Assembly: GCA_937899645.1 (NCBI GenBank)
Contig: CALCCD010000027.1
Coordinates: 1 to 35,679, forward strand
DNA from: an uncultured cyanobacterium
GTDB lineage: Bacteria > Cyanobacteriota > Cyanobacteriia > Cyanobacteriales > Geitlerinemataceae
Direction: 5' to 3'
DNA length: 35,679 bases
Below, piece after piece: positions 7,008 through 16,075 of this stretch; within the stretch, counting starts at the first letter, position 1, and each line of letters begins with the position of its first letter. The notes under the pieces are model-generated. The model saw only the letters and a list, made by a program, of their open reading frames with translations. It ran no database searches and had not been told where the DNA came from. The position numbers were made by a program, and so were the translations under genes.

Positions 7008-10000
7008 TTAGGCGAGGCGGTGTGACAAATCGCGCACCCGCGCAGTCAGGACGTGGACGATACCGTTGGCGATTTCTGGCTCGCTTTGTAGCAGCGCCAG
7101 GAAGTCTTCGCCGTCGAGGGCTAACAGCACCGTCGGCTCGATCGTTCGCACCGTCGCCGATCGTACCTCCGCATCGAGAATCGACATCTCGCCGAAGCAC
7201 GCGCCGCGCTCTAGCTCGCGCAAGACGGTGTCGCCCGTAACGATCGCCACGCGTCCGGAAGCGATCGCGTAGAGGCACTGGCCGCGATCGCCTTCCTCGA
7301 AGACCACCTGTTCGGCAGCGTAGGCCGCCTCGCGACAGTAGGCCGCCACCTCGCCCAGGATGTCGTCGGCGATCGCGCCAAACAGCGGCGTCTGACCGAG
7401 CAAAACGACCCGATTCAAAATCGAGAGGGAGGCGTCGGCGGGAGGGAGCAGCGGCTCGGGCATGGTGGGCGAGGTTGCGGGCTTTTGTGAGGTATGGGGT
7501 GGGGTTTGGGGCGCGAGCTGGGCAGCAGTATTGGATGCGACCGCGTCGAGACCATCGAGGAGGGCGCGGCGGACGTCGGCGGGCAAGCGAGCGATCGGGC
7601 GATCGGAGGCGAGCGCGTGACGCAGCACTAGCCGCAGCCAGGGCGTTGCGACCTCGAGGGCGCGCTGCATTTCACGGGCGATCGCGGCGGAAAGCCGACT
7701 CGGAGGATTGGCCAGTGGCCGCTCGCGATCGCCTTCCAGCAGGCCGATAAAGCGATCGCGCTGCGCCCCCGTTAACAGGTTATCGAGAATTTCTACGGCG
7801 ATCGTTTTGCCCCGCTCGCCCTTCGTCCAGTGGAAGTAAACGTTACGCACCGTGCTCAGCGGGTGGGCGCAGGCCAGGGACAAGATCGCCGCCGCGCGCC
7901 AGTTGTCGATCTCCACCGCGATCGCCCGATCGAGCAGATCGCCAGATCGGCGCGACCAGCGGGGCGCGATCGCCAGCAGCCGTTCCAGCTCGTTTTGAGC
8001 GCGATCGCGGCTGCGAGCGAGCGCCGGAGCGAGTGCCGGAGCCCAGACTAGCCCCTCAGTCTGCCGCGCAAAGACCACCCCAGCCAGAGCCTGTTTGCAG
8101 AGGCGCGGAGAACTGCCGTGGGCCAGTTCGCAGAGGGTTTGCGAGGCTTCAGGGCCGCCCAGCCGCACCAGCAGCCGCACCAGAATCGCCCGCTCGCCGG
8201 TACGTTCGCTGGCCTGCCAGCGCTGGGCGATCGCCGGAATCACCGCCGACCCCAGCCCCGCACAAGCTTCGAGGATCTCGGCGCGGCGCTCCCCGGTAAA
8301 CAGTAGCCCGATCGCCGTTGGGTACAGCTCTCGCAGGCCCAGACGGGCAATGCTGCCGATCGCGGCAACGCGTACGGCACAGGACGGCGCGACCAGGGCG
8401 GCCCGGAGCCGTACGCGATTTGTGGCGTGGGGAAAGTAACCCAGCCAGCTCGTTGCCGCCGCACGCAGCCCCGAATCCGGCGTATCCAGCCAGCGGGCGA
8501 TCGCGGCCAGCAGGTCGTCACGAAAGACACCGCGATCCGCGCTCGGGCTGAGTTCGAGCAACAGGGAGCCCAACTGCGCGCGCGCGTCCGGCTCGGTTTC
8601 CCGGCGAAATCCGTCCCAGAGATAGGCGATCGCCCGCCCGCGATCGAGCGCGACGGCAGCGCGGGCCAGGGCGTCACGCTCTTGGGTGTCGCCGGTGTGG
8701 GCGAGGCGAGCGTAGAGGGCGTCTTGGAGCGGAGCCAGGTGCAGGCGGGCGATCGTCGCGATCGCCGCAAGCCGGACGTCGTGCCATTCGCGACCGATTT
8801 CGGCCTCGTCGCCCAGCAGTAGCCGCGCGATCGGCTGCGGGTCGGCAAGGCGATCGCCCGCTTGATACTGGTTGAGCGCCCAGAGGACATCGCCCGGACT
8901 GTGGGAGGCGAGGCAGTCTTCCAGGAAGCGATACACCGACGACGGCCAGGGCCGAGTCAGGCAAAAAAGCTGTCGCGATCGCGGCGAGAGCGCCAGCAAG
9001 CAGTCCAAATAGTCGCGCTTCGCCAGGAACACCAGCACCAGCAGCCCCGCCCCGCAGGCCGTCATTACCAGCGACAGGCTTTGCAGCGAAGCGCGCGACA
9101 CCGGCAAGTAGGCGTTGTAAGCCAGCAGCCCCGCGCCGCTGACGACGATCGCCAGCGGCCAGACGATCCCGTTCGAGATCGACTGCATGGCTTGGCGCTG
9201 GCGAGCCGGAATCGCCTGGAACAGCAGCGGACGAGTGCTGTCGAACAGAGTGCGCGCCAGGTAGTCTCCGGCTTTAAAGACCGTCATCAGCCCGAAGGCG
9301 GCGGCGCTGGGGACGGCGAAGGTGGCAATCGACAGGGCGATCGTCAGGCCCGGCAGCACCGCCAAACAGAAAAACAGTCCGAAGGCCAACAGTAGCCGCT
9401 GGGACGCGAAGGACTGCAGTAGCACCTGGGCGACGCCGATCGCAAAGTAAAACCGCCCGAAAAAGATCGACAGCTCCTGGGTGTCGAACACCAGCCCGGC
9501 ATAAGCCTTAAGCTGAAAGTCGGTCAAGTAGAACAGCACGACGACGAAAAACGTCAGGCCGCAAACCGCCAGAAAGAACCGCGATCGCATGAGCTCGCCG
9601 ATCGCGACGGCATCCGTGGCGTCGCTCTGGGTCGGGGTCGCGTCGAGGGCTTCGGGGTCGAGGCGTCGCAGCTTCAGGTAGCACGCCAGCCCGCCTAGCA
9701 TCGCCAGCGGCGCGCCCCAGAGCAGATGCTCGATCCGCACGTGAGAGGCCAGCGCCGCGATCGCCAGCGCCCCCACCGCGCAGGCCACATAAAATCCCGT
9801 CATCGCCACCGGATAGACCCGCTTGGCCTGCCGGGGGTCGAACAGCCGGTTGCCGATCAGCTCGGCGTTGAGCGGGATGGCGATAAACACCATCTCCATC
9901 CAGACCAGCAGCAGCGGATAGGCGATCGGCGGCGGCGCGCCGAAGGAGAACAGGACGCAGTACACTGCCGAGACGGCGGCGATCGTGGCGATCGTGCCGC

Positions 10001-10289
10001 AAAGGTACTGGTGCAGCGGCAGCTTGGCAGCGTAGCGGATCCGCAGGCCGTTAAACACCAGGTAGAGCCCCGCGCTGAGCACTTGCACGACCGGCAGCAC
10101 TTCCAGGTCTACGAACCCCAACAGCGAGCCACGAAAACGTCCGAGAAAGAGCGCATCGCCGATCGTCGTCAGCAAGATCGCCGCCGTTCCCATACAAAAG
10201 TTGTACGCCGACATCCATACCGCCCGCGATACGTCCTCGCGGCGGAGGCCGAACAGCCTGCGTAATCGATCGGAATTCAGTCCTACCAC
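7008..10289 (-). CDS. NTT/MFS-like membrane domain fused to HEAT-like repeats and a cyclic-nucleotide-binding domain
   Basis: A 1093-residue protein. Residues 1 to about 430 form some ten to twelve hydrophobic helices in an MFS-like arrangement resembling bacterial relatives of ATP/ADP translocases (opening EDVSRAVWMSAYNFCMGTA; later LFDSTRPLLFQAIPARQRQ). A soluble region of about 450-500 residues follows, rich in Ala, Leu and Arg, with helical pairs such as RDDLLAAIARWLDTPDSGLR and VRVAAIGSIARLGL, i.e. HEAT-like repeats. The end (about 960-1093) is a cyclic-nucleotide-binding domain with the YAIASGRV strand and a phosphate-binding cassette FGEMSILDAEVRSATV retaining its Glu and Arg. The GTG start at 10289 is supported by GGAGAGG about six bases upstream. 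Substrate and ligand are unknown; the architecture suggests a transporter or sensor gated through a cytoplasmic scaffold. It is complete, with no frame break. Confidence 0.8.
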   Translation of the reverse strand: MVGLNSDRLRRLFGLRREDVSRAVWMSAYNFCMGTAAILLTTIGDALFLGRFRGSLLGFVDLEVLPVVQVLSAGLYLVFNGLRIRYAAKLPLHQYLCGTIATIAAVSAVYCVLFSFGAPPPIAYPLLLVWMEMVFIAIPLNAELIGNRLFDPRQAKRVYPVAMTGFYVACAVGALAIAALASHVRIEHLLWGAPLAMLGGLACYLKLRRLDPEALDATPTQSDATDAVAIGELMRSRFFLAVCGLTFFVVVLFYLTDFQLKAYAGLVFDTQELSIFFGRFYFAIGVAQVLLQSFASQRLLLAFGLFFCLAVLPGLTIALSIATFAVPSAAAFGLMTVFKAGDYLARTLFDSTRPLLFQAIPARQRQAMQSISNGIVWPLAIVVSGAGLLAYNAYLPVSRASLQSLSLVMTACGAGLLVLVFLAKRDYLDCLLALSPRSRQLFCLTRPWPSSVYRFLEDCLASHSPGDVLWALNQYQAGDRLADPQPIARLLLGDEAEIGREWHDVRLAAIATIARLHLAPLQDALYARLAHTGDTQERDALARAAVALDRGRAIAYLWDGFRRETEPDARAQLGSLLLELSPSADRGVFRDDLLAAIARWLDTPDSGLRAAATSWLGYFPHATNRVRLRAALVAPSCAVRVAAIGSIARLGLRELYPTAIGLLFTGERRAEILEACAGLGSAVIPAIAQRWQASERTGERAILVRLLVRLGGPEASQTLCELAHGSSPRLCKQALAGVVFARQTEGLVWAPALAPALARSRDRAQNELERLLAIAPRWSRRSGDLLDRAIAVEIDNWRAAAILSLACAHPLSTVRNVYFHWTKGERGKTIAVEILDNLLTGAQRDRFIGLLEGDRERPLANPPSRLSAAIAREMQRALEVATPWLRLVLRHALASDRPIARLPADVRRALLDGLDAVASNTAAQLAPQTPPHTSQKPATSPTMPEPLLPPADASLSILNRVVLLGQTPLFGAIADDILGEVAAYCREAAYAAEQVVFEEGDRGQCLYAIASGRVAIVTGDTVLRELERGACFGEMSILDAEVRSATVRTIEPTVLLALDGEDFLALLQSEPEIANGIVHVLTARVRDLSHRLA

Positions 10290-10520
10290 AGCACCTCTCC
10301 CCGAGCGATCGAATCCGGCTCGATCGAGGCTTTAGAATCAAATCAAAACGAGCTGCACTGCCCAGAGCCTCAAAGCCGCCCGAAGTCGCCCGGAGCTGCC
10401 CGAAGTTCCCCAAAATTGCCCAGATATGGGGCCGACCTCGGTGGATAACAGTGCAGAATGCGCGAAACACGCGAAATGGGCGTATCTTCCCACAGCCCGC
10501 TCGGGCCTCCGCCAACGATC

Positions 10521-10750
10521 CCTCAGAGCACTCCCTCAGAGCACTCCCTCAGAGCACTCCAAGAATATATTTGTTCGGAAGTCGTCGATGAAGGCCGCGC
10601 TTGTCGTTCGCGTAGCGTCAACCTCGCCGATCGCCTGGGCGTGACGCACGATTCGCTTCGCGAAGGCGACGCCAACGACGACGCCCAGTGCGCCCAGTGC
10701 GCCCAGTGCTCGAACCCCGAACAATGGCGTTTATTTCCGTGAAGTACGCT
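10521..10750 (-). repeat. Palindromic mobile-type repeat, copy A
   Basis: The stretch holds three 13-bp units CCTCAGAGCACTC (10521-10559), an AT-rich end (AATATATTTGT at 10564-10574), an inverted pair of GTCGTT-GCGTAGC-type arms enclosing GCCTGGGCGTGACGCAC, three 9-bp units CGCCCAGTG (from about 10683), and a far end GTTTATTTCCGTG near 10729-10741. The ends match those of the copy at 31294-31430 base for base over long segments, in opposite orientation. The arms match the copy at 12961-13100. It encodes no protein. It occupies the upstream region of the glycosyltransferase gene and ends about 28 bases before its ATG. A small non-autonomous element is the likeliest explanation. Confidence 0.7.
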
Positions 10751-10778
10751 TAGGTTTGAATTAGGTTTGAAGCTGCCA

Positions 10779-11966
10779 ATGGCCGTCCCTCTCAAAGTTT
10801 TACAAATCGTGCCTTCGATCTCGTTGGTCTACGGCGGCCCGAGCCAAATGATTCGCGGCTTCTCGAAAGCGCTCGCCCGCGCCGGAGCCGATGTCACCAT
10901 CCTGACCACGAACTCCAATGGCGACAACGGCCAGCCGCCCCTCGACGTACCGCTCGATCGCGCTGTCGAGCAGGACGGCTATCAGGTGCGCCACTTCCCC
11001 TGCGCCCTGTTTCAGCGCTACAAGTTTTCCCCGGCGCTGCTGCTCTGGCTCTGGCGCAACGCCTTTAAGTTCGAGATTACCCACATTCACGCTCTGTTCT
11101 CGCCCGTCAGTTCGCTTTCGGCCTGGATCTGTCGTCTGCGCCGCCTGCCCTACATCCTGCGGCCCCTGGGTACGCTCGACCCCGCCGACCTGCGTAAAAA
11201 ACGCTGGCTCAAGCAAATTTACGTGGCGCTGCTCGAGGGGCCGAACCTCAAGCAAGCGGCGGCGATTCACTTTACGGCGACAGACGAAGCGAAAATCTCC
11301 GAGCGCTTCGGCGCGTCCACACCCCACTTCGTGCTGCCTCTCGGCGTCGAACTGCCCGCGCCCGTCACCGATCGCAGCTGCCTCGACGACCTGGCGATCG
11401 ACCCCGCTCGCCCGCTGCTGCTCTACATGTCGCGCATCGAGCCCAAAAAAGGACTCGACCTGCTGATTCCCGCCTTGGAAAAAGTCGCCGCCAGTGGCTT
11501 GGACTTCCAGTTCGTGCTGGCGGGCGCAAACCCCCAAGACCCGGACTACGAACAGGGCATCCTCAAGCAAATCCAAGACTCGACGATCGCCGCGCGCACG
11601 ATCGCAACCGGCTTCGTCACCGGCGACGTGAAAGCCGCGCTGCTCGATCGCGCCGATCTGTTCGTGCTGCCGTCCTATTACGAAAACTTCGGGATTGCCG
11701 TCGCCGAAGCGATGGTGGCGGGCGCGCCGGTGCTGATTTCCAATCGCGTGCAGATTTGGGACACGATTCGCGAAACCGACTCCGGCTGGGTCGTCCCCTG
11801 CAAGATGGAGGCGATCGCGGCGGCGCTGACCGAAGCGCTGTCCTTGCCCGACCGTCGCGAGCAGTGCGGCACGAACGCCCGAAACTGCGCCCTGGAGCGC
11901 TATAGCTGGGACGCGATCGCCGAGCGAGCCTTGGAGCTGTACCGCCAGTACGGACGCTTGTTTTAA
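10779..11966 (+). CDS. Glycosyltransferase family 4 protein
   Basis: A GT-B fold retaining glycosyltransferase of 395 residues that transfers a sugar from a nucleotide sugar, probably in synthesis of an extracellular or lipid-linked polysaccharide. Seen: the N-terminal PSISLVYGGPSQMIRGFSKAL glycine loop, the hinge strand LLLYMSRIEPKKGLDLLIPA at about the middle, and the donor-site E-x7-E region YENFGIAVAEAMVAGAPVL. The chosen ATG (10779) gives MAVPLKVLQIVPS. A TTG 12 bases upstream is in frame but is a poorer start. The gene follows a palindromic repeat that replaces any ordinary promoter region, and its stop lies only six bases from the convergent NlpC/P60 gene. Acceptor and donor cannot be told from the sequence. 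Confidence 0.88.
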   Translation: MAVPLKVLQIVPSISLVYGGPSQMIRGFSKALARAGADVTILTTNSNGDNGQPPLDVPLDRAVEQDGYQVRHFPCALFQRYKFSPALLLWLWRNAFKFEITHIHALFSPVSSLSAWICRLRRLPYILRPLGTLDPADLRKKRWLKQIYVALLEGPNLKQAAAIHFTATDEAKISERFGASTPHFVLPLGVELPAPVTDRSCLDDLAIDPARPLLLYMSRIEPKKGLDLLIPALEKVAASGLDFQFVLAGANPQDPDYEQGILKQIQDSTIAARTIATGFVTGDVKAALLDRADLFVLPSYYENFGIAVAEAMVAGAPVLISNRVQIWDTIRETDSGWVVPCKMEAIAAALTEALSLPDRREQCGTNARNCALERYSWDAIAERALELYRQYGRLF

Positions 11967-11972
11967 AAGCTG

Positions 11973-12725
11973 CTAAAAAAAGTGCAGCCCGTTTTGGGCG
12001 CTCTCGACGATCGACTCGAACTTGACGCCCACCGGCTTATAGCTATAGTCGATGCGCCCGAACCCACGAAGTTGCTTGAAGTAGGTGCGGCTGACGCGAT
12101 CGCCCGCCTCAGAGAGCACGTCGATGGCGATGCCGTCGCGCCCGATCTCGCGACCGGAGCTGTGCAAGTAACGTCTGCGATCGAGGCAGAGTCCGACGTG
12201 GGTGGCGCGGCTCGCCGTCCCGAAAAAGACCAGATCGCCTCGCTGCACCTGCGGCCACGCCACTGGATTGAGGAAGCCCTCCTGCTGGTAGGCATCGCGC
12301 GGTAGCCAAACCCCCGCCGAGCGGAACGCCGCCTGCATCAGCCCCGAGCAGTCGTAGTTCGGCGCGACCGTCCCGCCCCACAGGTAGTACTCGTGGACGG
12401 CCATCGCCCGGTAGGCAAAGGCGATCGCCGTTGGGATTGCCGCCGCAATCTGCGTGCGCGACAGGGTCGGCGGCTCGGGCAGGGCGTCTACGGGCTCGAG
12501 GTGGACGCGATCGCCCTCGAGAATCCAGCCAGGATAGTCGTCTTCCCAGAGCTGCACGGCTAGCGTGCCATCTCCGGAGGTGGCGATATCATCGCTGAGA
12601 ACGAACAGATATCGACCGCGAGCTGCTTGGGTCGCCAGCGACGCGCACTCGGGTGAGTCGAATAGATTCAGGTCAGCCAGACACCGATAAACCACGGGCG
12701 CTGACGGAAGGCGAGAGGGAGTCAT
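11973..12725 (-). CDS. NlpC/P60 cell-wall endopeptidase with N-terminal SH3b domain
   Basis: The 250-residue protein has an SH3b-like region (residues 10-90) and an NlpC/P60 cysteine-peptidase domain (about 110-235). The catalytic Cys is in NYDCSGLMQ (C126), the general-base His in ATHVGL (H176), and a second His follows in RYLHSSG (H188). Cyanobacterial relatives of known structure cut the gamma-D-glutamyl-diamino acid bond of peptidoglycan stem peptides, so the same role in wall turnover or peptide recycling is likely. The ATG at 12725 is preferred over the upstream frame to 12830: it gives the usual ~240-residue length and the extra residues have no family match. There is no signal peptide, as in those relatives. 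It is convergent with the glycosyltransferase gene. Confidence 0.88.
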   Translation of the reverse strand: MTPSRLPSAPVVYRCLADLNLFDSPECASLATQAARGRYLFVLSDDIATSGDGTLAVQLWEDDYPGWILEGDRVHLEPVDALPEPPTLSRTQIAAAIPTAIAFAYRAMAVHEYYLWGGTVAPNYDCSGLMQAAFRSAGVWLPRDAYQQEGFLNPVAWPQVQRGDLVFFGTASRATHVGLCLDRRRYLHSSGREIGRDGIAIDVLSEAGDRVSRTYFKQLRGFGRIDYSYKPVGVKFESIVESAQNGLHFF

Positions 12726-12960
12726 GGCCGCGCCCCGATACTGGGAAAATGCTCGATGGACGGAATAGTTAACTAAATGTAAAGCAATTACGCAAGACCC
12801 TAGCAGGATCGGGCAGGAGGCGATAGTCAATGTCAGGTTCTGCTGAGATCTGGGTGCGATCGCGCGATCGCGCCAGAAAATCCAGCCCCAAAAGGACGCA
12901 AACCAGACTCGCTCCCCAGGGCAAACGCATACTCAATTTCGACAACCGAAAAACGATAAA

Positions 12961-13100
12961 TCGAGCACTGAGCGTAGTCGTTGGCGTAGCCTCTGCGAAG
13001 CAGATAGTGCGGCCACTTTTCCCAAGCGGCGGCCATTTTTCGCACTCCCACCCAGGCTATCGGCGAGGCCGACGCTTCGCGAACGACTCCGCTCAGCCTT
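12961..13100 (+). repeat. Palindromic mobile-type repeat, copy B
   Basis: Two 23-base arms, 12968-12990 and 13074-13096, are inverted repeats matching at about 20 of 23 positions (CTGAGC, GTCGTT and GCG as common blocks). The centre holds GTGCGGCCACTTTT and GGCCATTTTTCGCAC, which are themselves partly inverted, and CCCAGGCTATCGGCGAGG, which recurs in copy A as CCCAGGCGATCGGCGAGG. The flank TCGAGCACTGAGC is shared with the copy at 31.3 kb. It lies within the 560-base gap between the NlpC/P60 gene and the serine hydrolase; apart from this element I see nothing coding in that gap. Confidence 0.7.
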
Positions 13101-13289
13101 CGAGATACCGACCTCAGCGCCAAGAATTTTGAGTCTGCGTTTGTCCTGACTCGCACCCCCCTTTCGCCCCGAAAGGTCGCAGCCTTGCAGTACACTCCAG
13201 AGTCGAGCGCCCGCGCCGCCCCAAATATTTCAATATTTCGCCACTCCACTCCGACACTGCACTCCGATTACTCCATTCCGTCCCCACCC

Positions 13290-14255
13290 ATGTCCTTTTT
13301 TCGCAAAGACGCCCAGCTCGCGGAAATCGGCGAGCTCATCGTCAACGCCGCCCGGGAGCAGTTCCCCCATCTGGCGCAAAATCAAATCGCACTCACCTGG
13401 ATCGTCTACGAGCCTCCCCTGGCGGTCAATACCGGCGGCGCGCTCAGCGCCGAAGAGTTCTGGAAACACCAGCCGCGCGGCTTTCACTATCGCGGCGTCG
13501 AGGCGATCTACCCAGCCAGCGTCGTCAAGCTGTTTTACGTCGTGGCGCTCTATGAGTGGTTCCAGGGCGGCATGGCCCAGCGCAGCCCCGAACTCGATCG
13601 CGCGATTCGCGACACGATCGTCGATTCGAGCAACGATTCCACCAGCCTGCTCGTAGACGTGCTAACCGGCACGACCAGCGGCCCCGAGCTGCCCACCGGC
13701 CCCTTTGAGTCTTGGAAAAAGCAGCGCAACATCGTCAACCGCTACTTCAAGCAACTGGGCTGGCCGGAACTAGACGCCATCAACGTCAACCAAAAAACCT
13801 GGGGTGACGGGCCTTACGGTCGCGAGCGCGCTTTCGTCGGCACGACGCTCGAAAACCGCAACAAGCTGACCACCAATGCCACAGCTCGCCTGCTCCACAG
13901 CATCGTCGGCGGCGTCGCCGTTTCGCCGCAGGTCTGCCAGGAAATCATGGGTTACATGAAGCGCGATCGCAGGCCGGAAGTCCTCGCCGCCGACCCGGAG
14001 AATCAAGTGACCGGCTTCCTCGGCGACGGCCTGCCGCCTGCGGCGGGCGTTTGGTCGAAGGCGGGGTGGATGAGCCAGGTGCGCCACGACACGGCCTATA
14101 TCGAGCTTCCCGACGCCTTCCCGTATACGCTGACGGTCTTTACTGAAGGCCCCGCCCAGAGCAAAAGCGAGGCGGTGATTCCCTTTATCTCGCAGCAGAT
14201 CGCCCTGGCGATGCGGGAGCTGACGGCAGCACGCAGCGATCGCTCCGAGTCTTGA
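13290..14255 (+). CDS. Serine hydrolase, class A beta-lactamase-like fold
   Basis: A 321-residue protein of the beta-lactamase/transpeptidase superfamily. The catalytic S-x-x-K is YPASVVKLF (S77, K80), an SSNDS segment takes the place of the SDN loop, and SKAGW near residue 260 is in the position of the K-[ST]-G motif, with Ala instead of Thr or Ser. ATG 13290 is preferred over the TTG at 13185, since the extra 35 residues are low-complexity and overlap intergenic sequence. No signal peptide is evident, which is odd for an enzyme acting on wall peptides or beta-lactams. Cyanobacterial members are mostly uncharacterised, so antibiotic hydrolysis should not be assumed; peptidoglycan-peptide or ester hydrolysis is equally possible. 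Confidence 0.8.
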   Translation: MSFFRKDAQLAEIGELIVNAAREQFPHLAQNQIALTWIVYEPPLAVNTGGALSAEEFWKHQPRGFHYRGVEAIYPASVVKLFYVVALYEWFQGGMAQRSPELDRAIRDTIVDSSNDSTSLLVDVLTGTTSGPELPTGPFESWKKQRNIVNRYFKQLGWPELDAINVNQKTWGDGPYGRERAFVGTTLENRNKLTTNATARLLHSIVGGVAVSPQVCQEIMGYMKRDRRPEVLAADPENQVTGFLGDGLPPAAGVWSKAGWMSQVRHDTAYIELPDAFPYTLTVFTEGPAQSKSEAVIPFISQQIALAMRELTAARSDRSES

Positions 14256-14614
14256 GCCGAACCGGTAATTCAGCCTGCCGAACTTTACGTCGAGCTGCGG
14301 GTTGAGATGGCCCCGAGCCTGCGGCGATCGCTAGATGCGACACGGGCGAGCCCGGACAGTATATTGGTGAAGGGCAAATCCCGCACGCGCCCGCAAGACC
14401 GGCTTTCCGGACTCCGTTTCGACTCCTTTTCCGCGCGCCAATCTCGATCGGAATCGTTAATTCCACGGATTCTGTCTTTCCAGGCTGTCAATTACTTTAG
14501 GAGCGTGGGCAACTCGTCGGTTTTCTCTACCGCCCGCAGACCCTGCGATCGCTGGCGGTAGCCGCACTGCCCCCGCTTGTCCCCGACGCCCGATCGAAAT
14601 TTGCCGCCCCCATC
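14256..14614. other. Intergenic stretch with one inverted repeat
   Basis: No supported gene in about 360 bases. CTACCGCC (14527-14534) and GGCGGTAG (14554-14561) are perfect inverted 8-mers 19 bases apart, able to form a hairpin about 55 bases before the GAF/PAS gene; no T-run follows, so it is not a standard terminator. Confidence 0.5.
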
Positions 14615-16075
14615 ATGGAAGACCGCGACAAGACGCACGAAGAATTGGTCGACGAGCTAGACGCGCTTCGCCAGGAGGTCGATCGGCTCAAGGTTCAAGA
14701 AACCGCCTACGAAGCCCAAACCGAGCTGTTGCGGACACTTGTCTCGATGGGCGAGAAGCCCAGCCGAAGTCTGATTTTGCGATCGCTCGCCCAGCAAGCC
14801 GTGCGCCTGTGCAACCGCCTGACGGGGGCAGACGAGGGCAGCCTGTTTTTCCTCGATGAAGACGGACGGGTGGTCGAATGCGTCCTGGCGCGCGGCGCGA
14901 CGATCAAGGAGCGAAAAGAGTCGCTGATCGGGCGAGTCCTGGAGAAAGGGCTGGCCGGATGGGTCTATAAAAAGCACCAAGTCGGCCTGATTACCGACAC
15001 GATGCGCGACGAGCGCTGGCTGCAGCTTCCGAGCCAGCCCTACGACGTGCGATCGGCGCTCTGCATTCCCATACTGCGCGGCAAGCGCCTGCTCGGGCTG
15101 ATTACGCTGACCCACCCGCAGCCCGGACATTTTCGCTACGAAGCCGCGCGCTTGATGCAGACGACCGCTACCCAGATCGGTCTGATCGTTAACGTGCTCA
15201 ACGCCTACTCCAAGGCCAATGGCGAAGACATCTCGACCGAAATCGCGCAGGGAGCGGGCGAAAAAGTACCGACTTCGGCAATGCAGCCGTCGCCTAGCCC
15301 CACGAAGCAAAAGCGCGCGCTGCCCGTAGAGCCAGGCGATCGATCCGAAGACAAAACGGAAGCCTCCTCTGAAGACCGAACCGAAGTCCCCTCGATCGCC
15401 GAAGATACCCAAACAAAAGATCTCGAGACCCAAGACCTCAAACCTCGAGCCCCCCAACCCCAGATCCCCAGAACTCAGACCCCCAGAACTCAGATCCCCA
15501 AAGCCACACCTGCTCGCGATGCCGAGCCGCCGCGATCGCCCCTGCCAAACTCCGCGCTGCCAAATATCCCCACCACCCAAACACCCCAAAGCCCGCTGCC
15601 CTCGGAGATTCCGCTACCGTTCCCCCGCCCAAGTGCCCTGCCGCTACCGCCCAAGCGCCCCACCGAAAAACGTACGATCGACCCCAATTCGCCGATTCTG
15701 CGCGACAACCAGCTCTCGACCTTGGGACTCTACATCGTCACCTGGGACGGCAAATTTATCTACGCCAACGCCCACCTGGCGCGCACGTTTGGCTACCGCC
15801 TCAACGAAATTTCCGCGATGGCGACGATCTTTACCCTCGTGACCGAGGCGCATTACGACTTCGTCGCCGAGAAAATCTACCAGTGCGTGCGCGGCCAAAT
15901 CGCGCAGCTCTCCTGTCGGTTCAAGGGCAAGCGCAAGGGAGGCCAAACGCTCGACATAGAAATCTATGGTGCTCGCACCCAGTTCTACGGTAAGGCCGTG
16001 ATGATCGGCGTCCTGCGCGGGCTGCCGAAGGTCACGCCGACCCCCAGCACGGCCCTGCCCACGGCCTCGCCGTAG
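14615..16075 (+). CDS. GAF and PAS domain sensor-type protein without output domain
   Basis: A 486-residue soluble protein. A short coiled coil (residues 1-40, EELVDELDALRQEVDRLKVQ) leads into a GAF domain (about 45-200; GSLFFLDEDGR, GLAGWVYKKHQVGLITDT, SALCIPILRGKRLLGLITL). A disordered linker of about 150 residues, rich in Pro, Ser, Thr and Glu, follows, then a PAS fold (about 365-475; GLYIVTWDGKFIYANAHLARTFGY). No kinase, GGDEF, EAL or DNA-binding domain is present, so it probably senses a ligand and acts through a partner. The GAF part lacks an obvious Cys for bilin attachment. The linker contains a 15-bp in-frame tandem duplication at 15466-15495 (RTQTP/RTQIP). Its neighbours give no clue to the pathway. 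Confidence 0.8.
   Translation: MEDRDKTHEELVDELDALRQEVDRLKVQETAYEAQTELLRTLVSMGEKPSRSLILRSLAQQAVRLCNRLTGADEGSLFFLDEDGRVVECVLARGATIKERKESLIGRVLEKGLAGWVYKKHQVGLITDTMRDERWLQLPSQPYDVRSALCIPILRGKRLLGLITLTHPQPGHFRYEAARLMQTTATQIGLIVNVLNAYSKANGEDISTEIAQGAGEKVPTSAMQPSPSPTKQKRALPVEPGDRSEDKTEASSEDRTEVPSIAEDTQTKDLETQDLKPRAPQPQIPRTQTPRTQIPKATPARDAEPPRSPLPNSALPNIPTTQTPQSPLPSEIPLPFPRPSALPLPPKRPTEKRTIDPNSPILRDNQLSTLGLYIVTWDGKFIYANAHLARTFGYRLNEISAMATIFTLVTEAHYDFVAEKIYQCVRGQIAQLSCRFKGKRKGGQTLDIEIYGARTQFYGKAVMIGVLRGLPKVTPTPSTALPTASP

Noticed and set aside
8862-9395. Gln/Arg-rich plus-strand open frame of 177 codons
   Set aside because: Antisense shadow of the 1093-residue fusion gene, with no domain features.
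10767-10778. TTG at 10767 as the glycosyltransferase start
   Set aside because: An ATG four codons downstream gives the usual N-terminus and is the better start codon.
12833-13249. Minus-strand open frame of 138 codons in the gap before the serine hydrolase
   Set aside because: It runs through the palindromic repeat copy B and has no family resemblance.
14657-15589. Minus-strand open frame of 310 codons with Gly-rich repeats
   Set aside because: Antisense to the GAF/PAS gene; the Gly-rich part is only the complement of the Pro-rich linker.
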